Shown here: piece by piece, positions 8,482 to 16,739 of the stretch
How positions within the stretch are numbered: position 1 is the stretch's first letter
How the letters are laid out: every line of letters begins with the position of its first letter
Assembly: GCA_016706595.1 (NCBI GenBank)
Contig: JADJJH010000011.1
Coordinates: 1-26,572 of the forward strand
DNA length: 26,572 bases
Source of the DNA: Bacteroidota bacterium
GTDB lineage: Bacteria; Bacteroidota; Bacteroidia; Chitinophagales; Chitinophagaceae
Reading direction: 5' to 3'
Program-made: the position numbers and the translations under genes
Notes under the pieces: model-generated
Seen by the model: the letters and a program-made list of their open reading frames with translations, nothing else
Told to the model about the DNA's origin: nothing
The model's database searches: none

Positions 8482-8836
8482 CTACACAAATAAAAGCTTC
8501 AACATTTGTTGAGGCTTTTTTTTTACTCCTTCAGTAATTTATGAGAAGTGAATTCCAGTTCGAAGCCTGCGGTAAGTCCCGACTACACAATAAAAGCTTC
8601 AACATCAGTTGAGGCTTTTGTTTACTCCCTTCAGTAATTTATCAGAAGTGAATTCAGTTCGAAGCCTGCGGTAAGTCCCGACTACACAAAAAAAACTTCA
8701 ACATTTGTTGAGGCTTTTTTGTTTTTACTCCCTTCAGTAATTTATCAGAAGTGAATTCTAGGATTGAAGCCTGCGGTAAGTCCCGACTACACAAAAAAAG
8801 CTTCAACATCAGTTGAGGCTTTTTGTTTACTACTAG
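8476..8836 (+). repeat. Tandem array, ~100-bp unit x 3.6, carrying a tRNA 3'-end-like segment and a terminator hairpin
   Basis: The block TCCCGACTACACAA, which is the tRNA-Pro 3' end plus its tail, occurs at 8476, 8577, 8676 and 8781, giving spacings of 101, 99 and 105. Each unit continues with a hairpin (AAAAGCTTCAAC, loop, GTTGAGGCTTTT), T-run, CTCCCTTCAGTAATTTAT, AGAAGTGAATTC and then AGTTCGAAGCCTG. That last part resembles the tRNA T-arm (GGTTCGAATCCTG) in front of the next TCCCGACT. The loop alternates ATTT, ATCA, ATTT, ATCA over the four hairpins. The last unit is cut off after its hairpin. The array contains no gene. Confidence 0.9.
8492..8524 (+). terminator. Rho-independent terminator after tRNA-Pro (first of four copies)
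   Basis: AAAAGCTTCAAC and GTTGAGGCTTTT form a 12-bp stem with one G-T pair and a loop ATTT, followed by nine or more T. Copies recur near 8591-8620, 8689-8717 and 8795-8824. Confidence 0.8.
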
Positions 8837-9000
8837 AGAGAGAAGTCCAATTTGGTAATATTAAAATGTTCTAACTGATAAATTTAATTTTTCCCTCACA
8901 TCAACGATTCTAACTAAAAGAATATTTTGGCCATTTTCAATAAAATTAAGTCTTCACCCAAGTTTCTTCTTAAGCTCTCCCTACTCAATTTTTTTTTGGC
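8837..9000. other. Intergenic stretch before pyrD, no gene seen
   Basis: Between the array and pyrD the DNA is AT-rich with stops in all frames and no similarity that I recognise. A T-tract (8989-8997) precedes the pyrD promoter box. Confidence 0.5.
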
Positions 9001-9008
9001 TACTTTTG
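9001..9008 (+). promoter_or_regulatory. Bacteroidota -7 box for pyrD
   Basis: TACTTTTG fits TAnnTTTG, 25 bases before the pyrD start codon. It probably drives the pyrD-terC-GT39 operon. Confidence 0.5.
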
Positions 9009-9033
9009 GCACTCAATTTTAGCGCATCACAAT

Positions 9034-10057
9034 ATGTATAATCTCGTTAAAAAAATATTGTTTCAATACGATCCTGAACAAGTTCATTATAAAGTAATGA
9101 ACTGGTTACACAAAGCTTATAATCTCGGTATCGGAAAACGTTATCTTGAAAGTAATTTCTGTATCAAACATCCCTCGTTAGAAACGCATGCATTTGGATT
9201 AACTTTTAAAAATCCGGTAGGACTAGCTGCGGGGTTTGATAAAGATGCCATGTTTATCGATGAGTTAGCTTGCTTGGGCTTTGGTTTATCAAATTGGTAC
9301 ACTTACCCCTAAACCTCAAGAGGGAAATGATAAACCTCGATTGTTTCGATTCCCTGATGATTCCGCCATCATTAATCGAATGGGTTTTTAATAACCAAGG
9401 TGTTGACGCTGCAGTTACCCGATTGAAGAATAGGAAAACAGATATTATCATAGGTGGCAATATCGGAAAAATAAAACTACACCAAACGAAGAAGCCATTA
9501 AAGATTATGAATACTGTTTTAAGAAATTATTTGATGTAGTTGATTATTTTGTAGTGAATGTGAGCAGTCCGAATACACCTAACCTACGTGAACTGCAGGA
9601 GAAAAAACCTTTACGATTTACTGATGCAATTGCAAAATGTAAATATGAGTTATCCTAATCCTAAACCCATTCTTTTAAAAATTGCACCCGATTTAAATGA
9701 ATCGCAACTCGATGATGTAATAGATATTGTTACCTCAACACGATTAAGCGGAATCGTAGCCACAAATACTGCCATCGATCGACAAGGCTTAAGTGCCAAT
9801 AAAACGCTGATTGAAAATACAGGTGCCGGTGGAGTAAGTGGTAAACCATTAAAGCAACGTAGTACCGAAATTATTCGATATATCACGCAAAAACAAATGG
9901 CAAATTACCTATTATTGCCGTTGGCGGAATATTTTCGGGCGACGATGCACAAGAGAAATTGCAAGCCGGTGCATGTTTGGTTCAAGTGTATACCGGCTTT
10001 ATTTATGAAGGTCCGGGTATAGCTAAAAAGATTTGTAAATCGTTGATTAAATTATAA
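9034..10057 (+). CDS. pyrD: Dihydroorotate dehydrogenase (quinone), class 2 (frameshifted)
   Basis: PyrD oxidises dihydroorotate to orotate in pyrimidine synthesis and passes electrons to quinone at the inner membrane. The N-terminal extension (YNLVKKILFQYDPEQVHYKVMNWL) is the membrane-associating helix pair of class 2 enzymes. Then come NPVGLAAGFDKDA, LTPKPQEGNDKPRLFR, the INRMGFNNQGVD segment, VVDYFVVNVSSPNTPNLRELQ with the catalytic Ser of class 2, and KIAPDLNESQLDDV. Next are IVATNTAIDR, GAGGVSGKPLK, and finally GGIFSGDDAQEKLQAGACLVQVYTGF for FMN phosphate binding. Frame breaks lie near 9290, 9375, 9470, 9600 and 9895. About 341 codons is normal. terC follows after 2 bases. Confidence 0.95.
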
Positions 10058-10059
10058 GT

Positions 10060-10838
10060 ATGGATTATTTATTAAGTGCAGATGCGTTAATTAGTTTGCT
10101 TACGCTTACTGTTTTAGAAATTGTTTTAGGCGTAGATAATGTCATTTTCGTGTCTATTATCATGGGGCGACTTGATGCAAAATTGCAGAAAAAAGCACGC
10201 CGTATTTGGATGATTAGTGGAATGATTGTAAGAGTTCTTTTACTTTTGAGTTTAAGCTGGCTTGTAAAAAATGGTAATGCCGAATTGTTCTCGATATTTG
10301 GTAAAGGATTTAATTTACGTGGGTTAATTATGTTAGGTGGAGGTTTGTTTTTATTAGTAAAGACGGTAAGTGAAATTCATCAAAAATTAGAAGGTGATCA
10401 GCATCATCAAACAAATAGTAACAAAAAAGCAGCACGCTAATGAATGTAGTTATTCAAATGATGTTGGTTGATATGGTTTTTCGTTCGATAGTATTATTAC
10501 CGCGGTAGGCATGGCACAGCATGTTGAGGTGATGATTGCTGCTGTAGTATGCCATGATTATGATGTTTTTATTTTCAGGTCGCATTGCCGCCTTTGTTGA
10601 AAAACATCCAACGGTTAAAATGTTAGCCTTATCGTTTTTAGTAATGATTGGTGTGGTATTATTAATTGAAGGTTGGGATGCAGAAAAAGCACATGATTTG
10701 CATTTAAAAAACTATGTATACTTTGCGATGGCTTTTTCATTTGCTGTAGAAATGTTGAATTTGCAATTACGTAAAAAAAGTAAGCCTGTTGAATTGCATG
10801 AACCTCATATGGATGATATTCAACCTGAAAGTAAGTAA
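10060..10838 (+). CDS. TerC-family integral membrane protein (frameshifted)
   Basis: TerC-family proteins are multi-span membrane proteins linked to metal (manganese) export and to tellurite resistance. The first part reads LTLTVLEIVLGVDNVIFVSIIMGRL, with the conserved acidic E...D-N motif in the first membrane helix. LIMLGGGLFLLVKTVSEIH follows. After a break near 10437 comes MLVDMVFSFDSIITAVGMAQH, the second copy of the D/N-type membrane motif, then a hydrophobic helix, FVEKHPTVKMLALSFLVMIGVVLLIEG and YFAMAFSFAVEMLN. The C-terminus is charged. The length of about 259 codons matches short TerC proteins (YkoY/YegH-core style). It is 2 bases after pyrD and overlaps the next start codon (TAATG), so it lies inside one operon. 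The transported ion is not shown by the sequence. Confidence 0.88.
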
Positions 10839-12365
10839 TGCCTAATGCTTCTCTTTTTGGTAAAAAAATGCGCATACTTCCGAGTGCATTTTTTGTTTTG
10901 TATTTTGTTATTGGGTTATTATGCGCAAGCAGTTATGGTTTAGGTTGGGATGATGAATGGTCGCGAACCGATACCGGATATATCAACTATAATTATATAG
11001 TGCATCCACAAAGAGGCCTTGCTAAACAGTAACGAAAAGTATCATGGACCTTTTTTTGAAGTGATATTAGTATGTGCAGAAAAGATTTTGAATTTGGAGG
11101 ATATGCATACTATTTATCAAATGCGACATATCGTTTTGTTTCTATTATTTTTTGTTTCGGTATTAGCATTTTATCGTGTAGCACGCAAATTATTTTCAGT
11201 TAACTATGCTGTATTGGCTTGTTTGTTTTTGGTTCTATCGCCTCGATTTTTTGCCGAAGCATTTTTTAATTCAAAGGATATTGTATTGCTCTCGTTTTTT
11301 ATTTTGAGTTTATATAGTTGCTTTTTATTTTTTGAAAAACGAAATGCAAAGTGGGCTGTTTTACATGGTTTATTTACGGGTATGCTAATTGCCGTTCGTA
11401 TTGTGGGCATTGTAATTCCGATGATCACCATTGGCTATTACGTTTTATTACTTATCATGAAACGTAAAGAACATTGGCGTATACAACCCTTATTTGGATA
11501 TATTTTAGTGAGTTCACTTTCAATCATTTATGTTGGCCCATTTTATGGGAAGGGCCTTTGCATCATTTATACAAAGCCTTTGCCGAAATGAAAAATATCA
11601 TTGGGATGCAACCGTTTTATATTTCGGAAAACAAATTGATGCTGCCCATTTACCATGGCATTATTTACTTACTTGGATATTCATTACCACACGGTATTGT
11701 TTATCATTTTGTTTTTTGCGGTTTCATTCGGTATGCAAAAATAGTATGAAGAAAGGATTTTCGAATTTTTCCTCAATTACCAATGGAATACGATTTGGGT
11801 TTTATTGTTGATGCCGATTCTGTCGGTGATTGTATTGCATTCTGTAGTTTATGATGGCTGGCGACATGTCTATTTTATTTACCCCTTGTTTATTCTAATT
11901 GCCGTATATGGCATATTTCTATTTGCACAACAATTTCGTTACATAGTACACGGCATTATTTTATTGCAATTGTTTAGTTTGTTTTATTGGTCGGTAAAAA
12001 ACCATCCCTTTCAACAGGTATATTTTAATCCTGTATCTCAAATGATGATAACAGATATAGGCACTCAATTTGAATGTGATTATTGGGGTTTATCATACAA
12101 GCAAGGCATAGAATGGTTAATTGAAAATCATACACACGAAGAAAAATTAAAAATCGCCTTTCAAAATTTGCCCGGCGAACTTAATGTGAGGGCATTGCCC
12201 ATTGCACAAAGAAATAAGATTGACATTTGCTCGATGCATGATAGTACGGCAAACTATTACATCACTAATTATCGATGGTCGCCACCACCTGCAGATGTAC
12301 AATTATTGCATCAAATTAAAGTAGATGGGATGGCCATTTTAGGGATTTATAAAAGGGGCTTGTAA
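10838..12365 (+). CDS. Multi-span membrane glycosyltransferase, GT39/ArnT-like (frameshifted)
   Basis: This resembles the PMT/ArnT superfamily, which uses a polyprenyl-phosphate sugar on the periplasmic face of the membrane. After a first membrane helix (ILPSAFFVLYFVIGLL) comes the first loop with GLGWDDEWSR, where the family's catalytic acidic pair sits. Later come MRHIVLFLLFFVSVLAFYRVARKLF, PRFFAEAFFNSKDIVLLSFFILS, AVRIVGIVIPMITIGYYVLLLI, and several further helices up to HGIILLQLFSLFYW. The C-terminal 120 residues are soluble (YWGLSYKQGIEWLIENH, NYYITNYRW), as in other family members. About 509 codons. Frame breaks lie near 11025, 11560, 11690 and 11800. Donor and acceptor are unknown, though the polyprenyl-phosphate GT2 made 225 bases downstream is a natural donor-making partner. 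Confidence 0.75.
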
Positions 12366-12410
12366 AGTAGCAAATGGAATTGAGTAGTATAGAAAATATT
12401 CATCGTTTAG

Positions 12411-12495
12411 CACCCTGTGGCAACGATTGAGGCGATACCCCGCAAATGAAGCGCAGCGAAATGCGGAGTATGAGCCGAAAGCGTGTTAGCCACCC
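12411..12495. repeat. GC-richer nested hairpin element, REP-like
   Basis: An outer stem GTGGC (12417-12421) pairs with GCCAC (12489-12493). An inner 9-bp stem TACCCCGCA (12436-12444) pairs with TGCGGAGTA (12462-12470) with one mismatch, around a loop containing AAGCGCAGCG. The stretch is clearly richer in GC than its surroundings and has no coding frame. From general knowledge, similar hairpin-forming intergenic repeats with AGCGCAGCGAA-type loops occur in Bacteroidota genomes. Only one copy is present here, so calling it a dispersed repeat is inference. Confidence 0.5.
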
Positions 12496-12541
12496 AAATA
12501 AAAAACGTTCTTTAAAATTAAGTAAAGACGCATTCTTCGTC

Positions 12542-12549
12542 TAAATTTG
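12542..12549 (+). promoter_or_regulatory. Bacteroidota -7 box for the GT2 gene
   Basis: TAAATTTG fits TAnnTTTG, 40 bases before the GT2 start codon and just after the nested hairpin. Confidence 0.4.
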
Positions 12550-12589
12550 TTTTGTGTGAAGGTTTTAATACCAAACACCCAATGTAACT

Positions 12590-13521
12590 ATGCAAACTCC
12601 GGCAATTTCTATTATCATCCCCATATATAATGAGTCTTTGAATATTCCAACTTTGTATGGGCGACTGAAAGCGGTGATGGAAAAATTATCAATTAGCTAC
12701 GAGTTGGTATTTGTGAATGATTGCAGTAAGGATAACTCGATTTTATTGATTAAGCAATTTGCTACGCAAGATAAACAGGTGAAGTATATCGATTTTAGCA
12801 GAAACTTCGGGCATCAAATTGCAGTTACCGCCCGCTTGGCAATGTGCAAAGGTGAAGCGGTTGCCTTATTGATGCCGACTTGCAAGATCCCCCGAGCTGA
12901 TATTTGATTTGTATACAAAAATGCAAGAAGGCTATGAAGTAGTATACGCTAAACGCCGAAGCAGAAAAGATAAAAGCATTTTAAAGAAAATCGCTTACAA
13001 AACATTTTATCGAATACTTGCGCGCATTTCACAAATTGATATTCCCTTAGATACCGGTGATTTTAGAATATTGAAGCGTTGTGTGGTTGATGAATTAAAT
13101 CGTATGCCCGAGCAACATAAATTTTTACGCGGACAAATTGCTTGGTTGGGGTTTAACCAAACTTATATCGAATACGATCGCGATGCGCGCGCTGCCGGTG
13201 AGCCGGGTATTCGTATCGTAAACTATTTCGATTGGCTTTAGATGGCATTACGTCGTTTTCGAATATGCCTTTACGCGTAGCCACCATCATGGGATTTATT
13301 GTATTTTTATTTCCTTGCTATTGATAATTTATACCCTCGTATCGTTTTTGTTTTTTCATGATACTACACCACGAGGTTGGTCGTCGATTATGATATCGGT
13401 TTTGTTTTTAGGAGGCATTCAATTATTAAGTATTGGCATTATTGGCGAGTATATTAGTCGTATACAAAGTGATGTTCGCAAACGACCGTTGTATGTGTTG
13501 AGAGATACGAATATGGAGTAA
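12590..13521 (+). CDS. Polyprenyl-phosphate glycosyltransferase, family 2 (GtrB/DPM1 type, frameshifted)
   Basis: The enzyme loads a sugar from a nucleotide donor onto polyprenyl phosphate at the inner membrane. The start QTPAISIIIPIYNESLNI is the GT2 beginning. ELVFVNDCSKDNS and VKYIDFSRNFGHQIAVTA follow, then the metal-binding motif DADLQDPPELI, restored by a missing A near 12871. Next come EVVYAKRRSRKDK, ISQIDIPLDTGDFRILKR (the DTGDFR motif of this subfamily) and KFLRGQIAWLGF. The C-terminal part has two membrane helices (LLLIIYTLVSFLFF; ISVLFLGGIQLLSIGIIGEY) as in GtrB. About 310 codons, with breaks near 12875 and 13240. Likely donors are UDP-glucose or GDP-mannose, but the sequence does not decide. 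Confidence 0.9.
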
Positions 13522-13702
13522 CGATGCATCAGAGACATTAGTGAAACCCATACCTTACTTTGTGTCTACCCGAATACTAAGTGTTTGATAAGAAAGCGTC
13601 ACATACAAGGAAGCCGAAGCCTTGAATATTGAGAGTTTACTGTTGTAAATGACCTGTTTGAAAGGCGAGGTTGACGATGTAGTTGTCGTTTTATTGCAAA
13701 CA

Positions 13703-14666
13703 CTACTTAAAATAACCACTATTCTTCTTATACCAATCAAATGATATACGCAAACCTTCACTTACTGATATTGCCGGTTGATAATTCAATAATGATTTTG
13801 CTTTATCGATATTTGCTAAACTATGTGGTATATCGCCTAATCGAAACGCACCGAAATTGGGTTTTAAGTGTGAACCCGCTAGGTCTTTAATAATATCAAA
13901 TAATTGTAATAGCGTTGTGCTTTCGCCAAAAGCAATATTATATACTTGGTTTAATGCGGCGCTGTTTTCGGTAAACAAGGCATTGATATTGGCCTGCACT
14001 ACATTATCAACAAACGTAAAATCTCGGCTATAACTACCATCCCCATTAATGGTTGGGGCTTGATCTTGCATCACCGCATTCATAAACAAAGGAATTACGG
14101 CAGCGTAAGCGCCACTTGGACTTTGATACGGACCAAACACATTAAAATAGCGCAAGCCAATAAATTCCATTTGATAGATACGAGCAAATACATCGGCATA
14201 CAATTCCATTACATACTTAGTAACCGCATACGGCGACAAAGGCTTACCGATGGTATCTTCAACCTTAGGTAAGTTTTCGCTATCGCCATAAGTTGATGAA
14301 GAGGCCGCATACACAATACGTTTAATACCCGCCTCTTTGGCTGCTGTATAAATATTAAGCGTACCGGTAATATTACTTGCATTGGTATTCACAGGGTCGC
14401 TTATGCTTCGTGGCACTGAACCTAATGCTGCTTGATGAGAAATTTTATCTATGCCTTGCATCGCATGTACACAAGTAGCATAATCGGTAATATCGCCTTC
14501 AATTAATTCGAACGTTGGAAGATCTTTTAGATCTTCCAACGATTACGATAACGGTACTAAAATTATCGAGAATACGAACTTTACTCACGCGCTCATCGCG
14601 AAGTAGCGCTCGTGCTAAGTTTGAACCAATAAAGCCAGCGCCACCGATAAGAAGTATGGAAGACAT
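13703..14666 (-). CDS. NAD-dependent sugar-nucleotide 4-epimerase, WbpP/TviC-like (extended SDR)
   Basis: This is an extended short-chain dehydrogenase acting on UDP-sugars, probably UDP-GlcNAc or its uronic acid. From ATG 14666 it reads SSILLIGGAGFIGSNLARALL with the GGxGFIGS NAD-binding turn, then RILDNFST. A short frame break at 14540-14570 leads to LPTFELIEGDITDY. SHQAALGSVPRSISDP and IVYAASSSTYGDS follow, with the catalytic YAVTK tyrosine/lysine pair. Next are GLRYFNVFGPYQSPSGAYAAVIP and NGDGSYSRDFTFVDNVVQAN, both characteristic of WbpP/TviC. About 321 codons, normal. It is divergent from the second epimerase, with 82 bases between the start codons and a promoter box for each gene. Confidence 0.9.
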
Positions 14667-14673
14667 AATAGGA

Positions 14674-14681
14674 CAAATGTA
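14674..14681 (-). promoter_or_regulatory. Bacteroidota -7 box for the WbpP-like epimerase gene
   Basis: TACATTTG on the minus strand matches TAnnTTTG and ends only 7 bases before the ATG at 14666, predicting a leaderless transcript. Confidence 0.5.
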
Positions 14682-14691
14682 AGTTAAAATG

Positions 14692-14699
14692 TATGTTTG
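14692..14699 (+). promoter_or_regulatory. Bacteroidota -7 box for the epimerase-GT4-membrane protein operon
   Basis: TATGTTTG matches TAnnTTTG and lies 49 bases before the ATG at 14749. It is back to back with the minus-strand box at 14674-14681. Confidence 0.5.
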
Positions 14700-14748
14700 C
14701 ACTTTATCTCTAAATAAATATTTTGTTTTCATTTATCAGGCGAAAAGT

Positions 14749-15697
14749 ATGATTATTGTTACGGGTTGTGCAGGTTTTATTGGGTCACATGTTTGCGAAA
14801 AACTACTGCATGAAGGCGAACAAGTAATAGGGATTGATAATTTTGATAGCTTCTATGAGCGTAGCCGAAGAGAACAATCTGAAATCCTTCCGAAATCATG
14901 CGAAGTTTATTTTTATAGAAGGAGATATTTGTGAAACCGAAGTGTGGAATCAACTTACACAATATAAAGTACAGGGTATTATACATCTTGCTGCCAAAGC
15001 CGGGGTTTTACCTTCAACACGTGAACCCGAAGCTTATATTCAAACTAATATTACCGGTACTTTGCGGGTACTTGATTTTCTAAAAATAATCCATCCAAAA
15101 AACTGGTATTTGCTTCTTCTTCTTCTATTTACGGAAATAATGAACAAGCACCTTTTAGCGAAAATGATCTTGTAGATCATCCAATATCCCCGTATGCATT
15201 TACCAAAAAATCGAATGAATTACAAATTCATGCATGGCATCATTTGTATAAAATTGATGCTTTGTGCTTGCGATTTTTTACCGTGTATGGTCCGCGGCAA
15301 CGCCCCGATTTAGCCATTCGTAAATTTATTCATTTAATTGAAAATGATGAACCCATTGAAATGTATGGCGATGGAAGCACTGCTCGCGATTATACCTATA
15401 TCGAAGATACCGTAAGTGGCATCATGAGTGCTTGGAAATATGTAAATGTGCATGAGGATGTGTATGAAATTATCAATTTGGAAATCATGCACGGTATCGT
15501 TAAAAACACTGGTTGATCAAATTTATGAACTCTTGCAAAAACCTAAAAATATTGTTCATACAGCAATGAAACCGGGCGATGTAAATATTACTTATGCCAA
15601 TATCGATAAAGCAAAAATGTTACTGAATTATTTACCTAAAACTAGCATGAAAGAAGGGTTGAAAAAATATATTCTTTGGTATAAACAAAATCATTAA
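14749..15697 (+). CDS. NAD-dependent epimerase, UDP-glucuronate 4-epimerase-like (frameshifted)
   Basis: A second extended SDR, here closest in motifs to UDP-glucuronate 4-epimerases. It begins MIIVTGCAGFIGSHVCEKLL and continues VIGIDNFDSFYERSR. After a break near 14865 come FIFIEGDICE and IIHLAAKAGVLPSTREPEAYI (the LAAKAGVRPS-like signature). VFASSSSIYGNNEQ is restored near 15105, and the catalytic pair is in SPYAFTKK. Then RFFTVYGPRQRPDLAIRKFI and YGDGSTARDYTYIEDTVSGI are diagnostic for this group. NIDKAKMLLNYLPKTSMKEGL closes the fold. About 316 codons. The ATG at 14749 is chosen because it directly precedes the first beta strand. The gene is followed after 2 bases by GT4 and heads the operon. 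Confidence 0.88.
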
Positions 15698-15699
15698 GA

Positions 15700-16739
15700 T
15701 TGAAAAAAATAGCGGTCATATCAAATACAGCATGGAGCGTATATAATTTCCGCAAATCATTGATTGCCGATTTACAACATGCCGGATACCAAGTATTTTG
15801 CATTGCACCAAGCGATCAGTTTACTATAAAAATCGGCTTGAACTAGGTTGTGAATTTATTCCCATCCATCAACTCGAAGCCAAAGGTTCGAACTTACTCG
15901 AAGATCTTTCACTCATCGTTGAATTCAGAAAACTTTTCATGAAGTACAAATTTGATATTGTGCTAAGCTATACGGCCAAACCCAATATTTATGGAAACCT
16001 CGGCGCGCTTTTCTCCCCCACAAAATTTATTAATACTGTAAATGGTTTGGGCAGTGGCTTAGCTTCAGACGGTTGGGTAAGTAAAATTATGCGACGATTA
16101 TACAAAGTTGCTTTTAGAAAATCATCTGCTGTAATTTTTCAAAACCAAGATGATAGAGATTATTTCATTTTACATCATATTGTTGATCAATCAAAAACCT
16201 ACTTGGTGAATGGTTCAGGAATTGATTTACAAGAGTTTGAACAAAAGAAAAATTTCAATGAGGATTCATCTACTATGAAATTTTTACTGAGTGCAAGATT
16301 AGTTAAGGAAAAAGGTATACTTGAATATATAGCAGCCGCTACAGAACTAAAGAAACAATTTCCTAATGTAAAATTTTATCTGTGCGGCCTCATTGAAGTG
16401 ACGATATGAATGCTTTGCTACATGAAATGGATGTATTGGTATTACCATCGTATTATCGTGAAGGCGTTCCGCGCATTTTATTAGAAGGGTTAAGTAAAGG
16501 TTTACCTATACTAACTACTAATAGCGTAGGTTGTAAAGAAACCGTTGAAGAAGGTATTAACGGGTATAAAATTCGGTTCGAGATATTGCTTCTTTGCAAA
16601 ATGCGATGCGCCAATTTATTGATATGCCTTTTGCCAATCGTATGGCCATGGGTGTTAGAGTAGAAAATTAGCAGCCGAGAAATTTTCAGTCGAAAAAGTA
16701 AATCAGCAATATTTAAGACTAATACAAGAGCTTACATGA
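15700..16739 (+). CDS. Glycosyltransferase family 4, with an internal stretch missing
   Basis: A GT-B fold glycosyltransferase of the kind used to build polysaccharide repeat units on the cytoplasmic side. The likely start is TTG at 15700 (LKKIAVISNTAWSVYNFRKSLI), as no ATG fits. FDIVLSYTAKPNIYGNLGAL, INTVNGLGSGLASD, AVIFQNQDDRDYF and VNGSGIDLQEF follow. The donor domain has FLLSARLVKEKGILEYI, then NVKFYLCGLIE. The family normally has about 25-30 residues more here, with a W-x-D-D type end, before MNALLHEMDVLVLPSYYREGVPRILLEGLSKGLPI. The junction is near 16392-16401. The donor-binding E-x7-E motif (EGVPRILLE) is present. The length is about 346 codons against about 375 for relatives. The stop overlaps the next start codon (ATGA). 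Confidence 0.87.

Noticed and set aside
8476..8836. Repeats considered as a CRISPR array
   Set aside because: The units are about 100 bp, nearly identical along their whole length with no unique spacers, and consist of a terminator and a tRNA end. No cas gene is nearby.
13522..13702. Possible small gene or second glycosyltransferase start (YKEAEALNIES) between GT2 and the epimerase
   Set aside because: The resemblance is to a few residues only, no start codon or continuing similarity is found on either strand, and convergent genes end on both sides.
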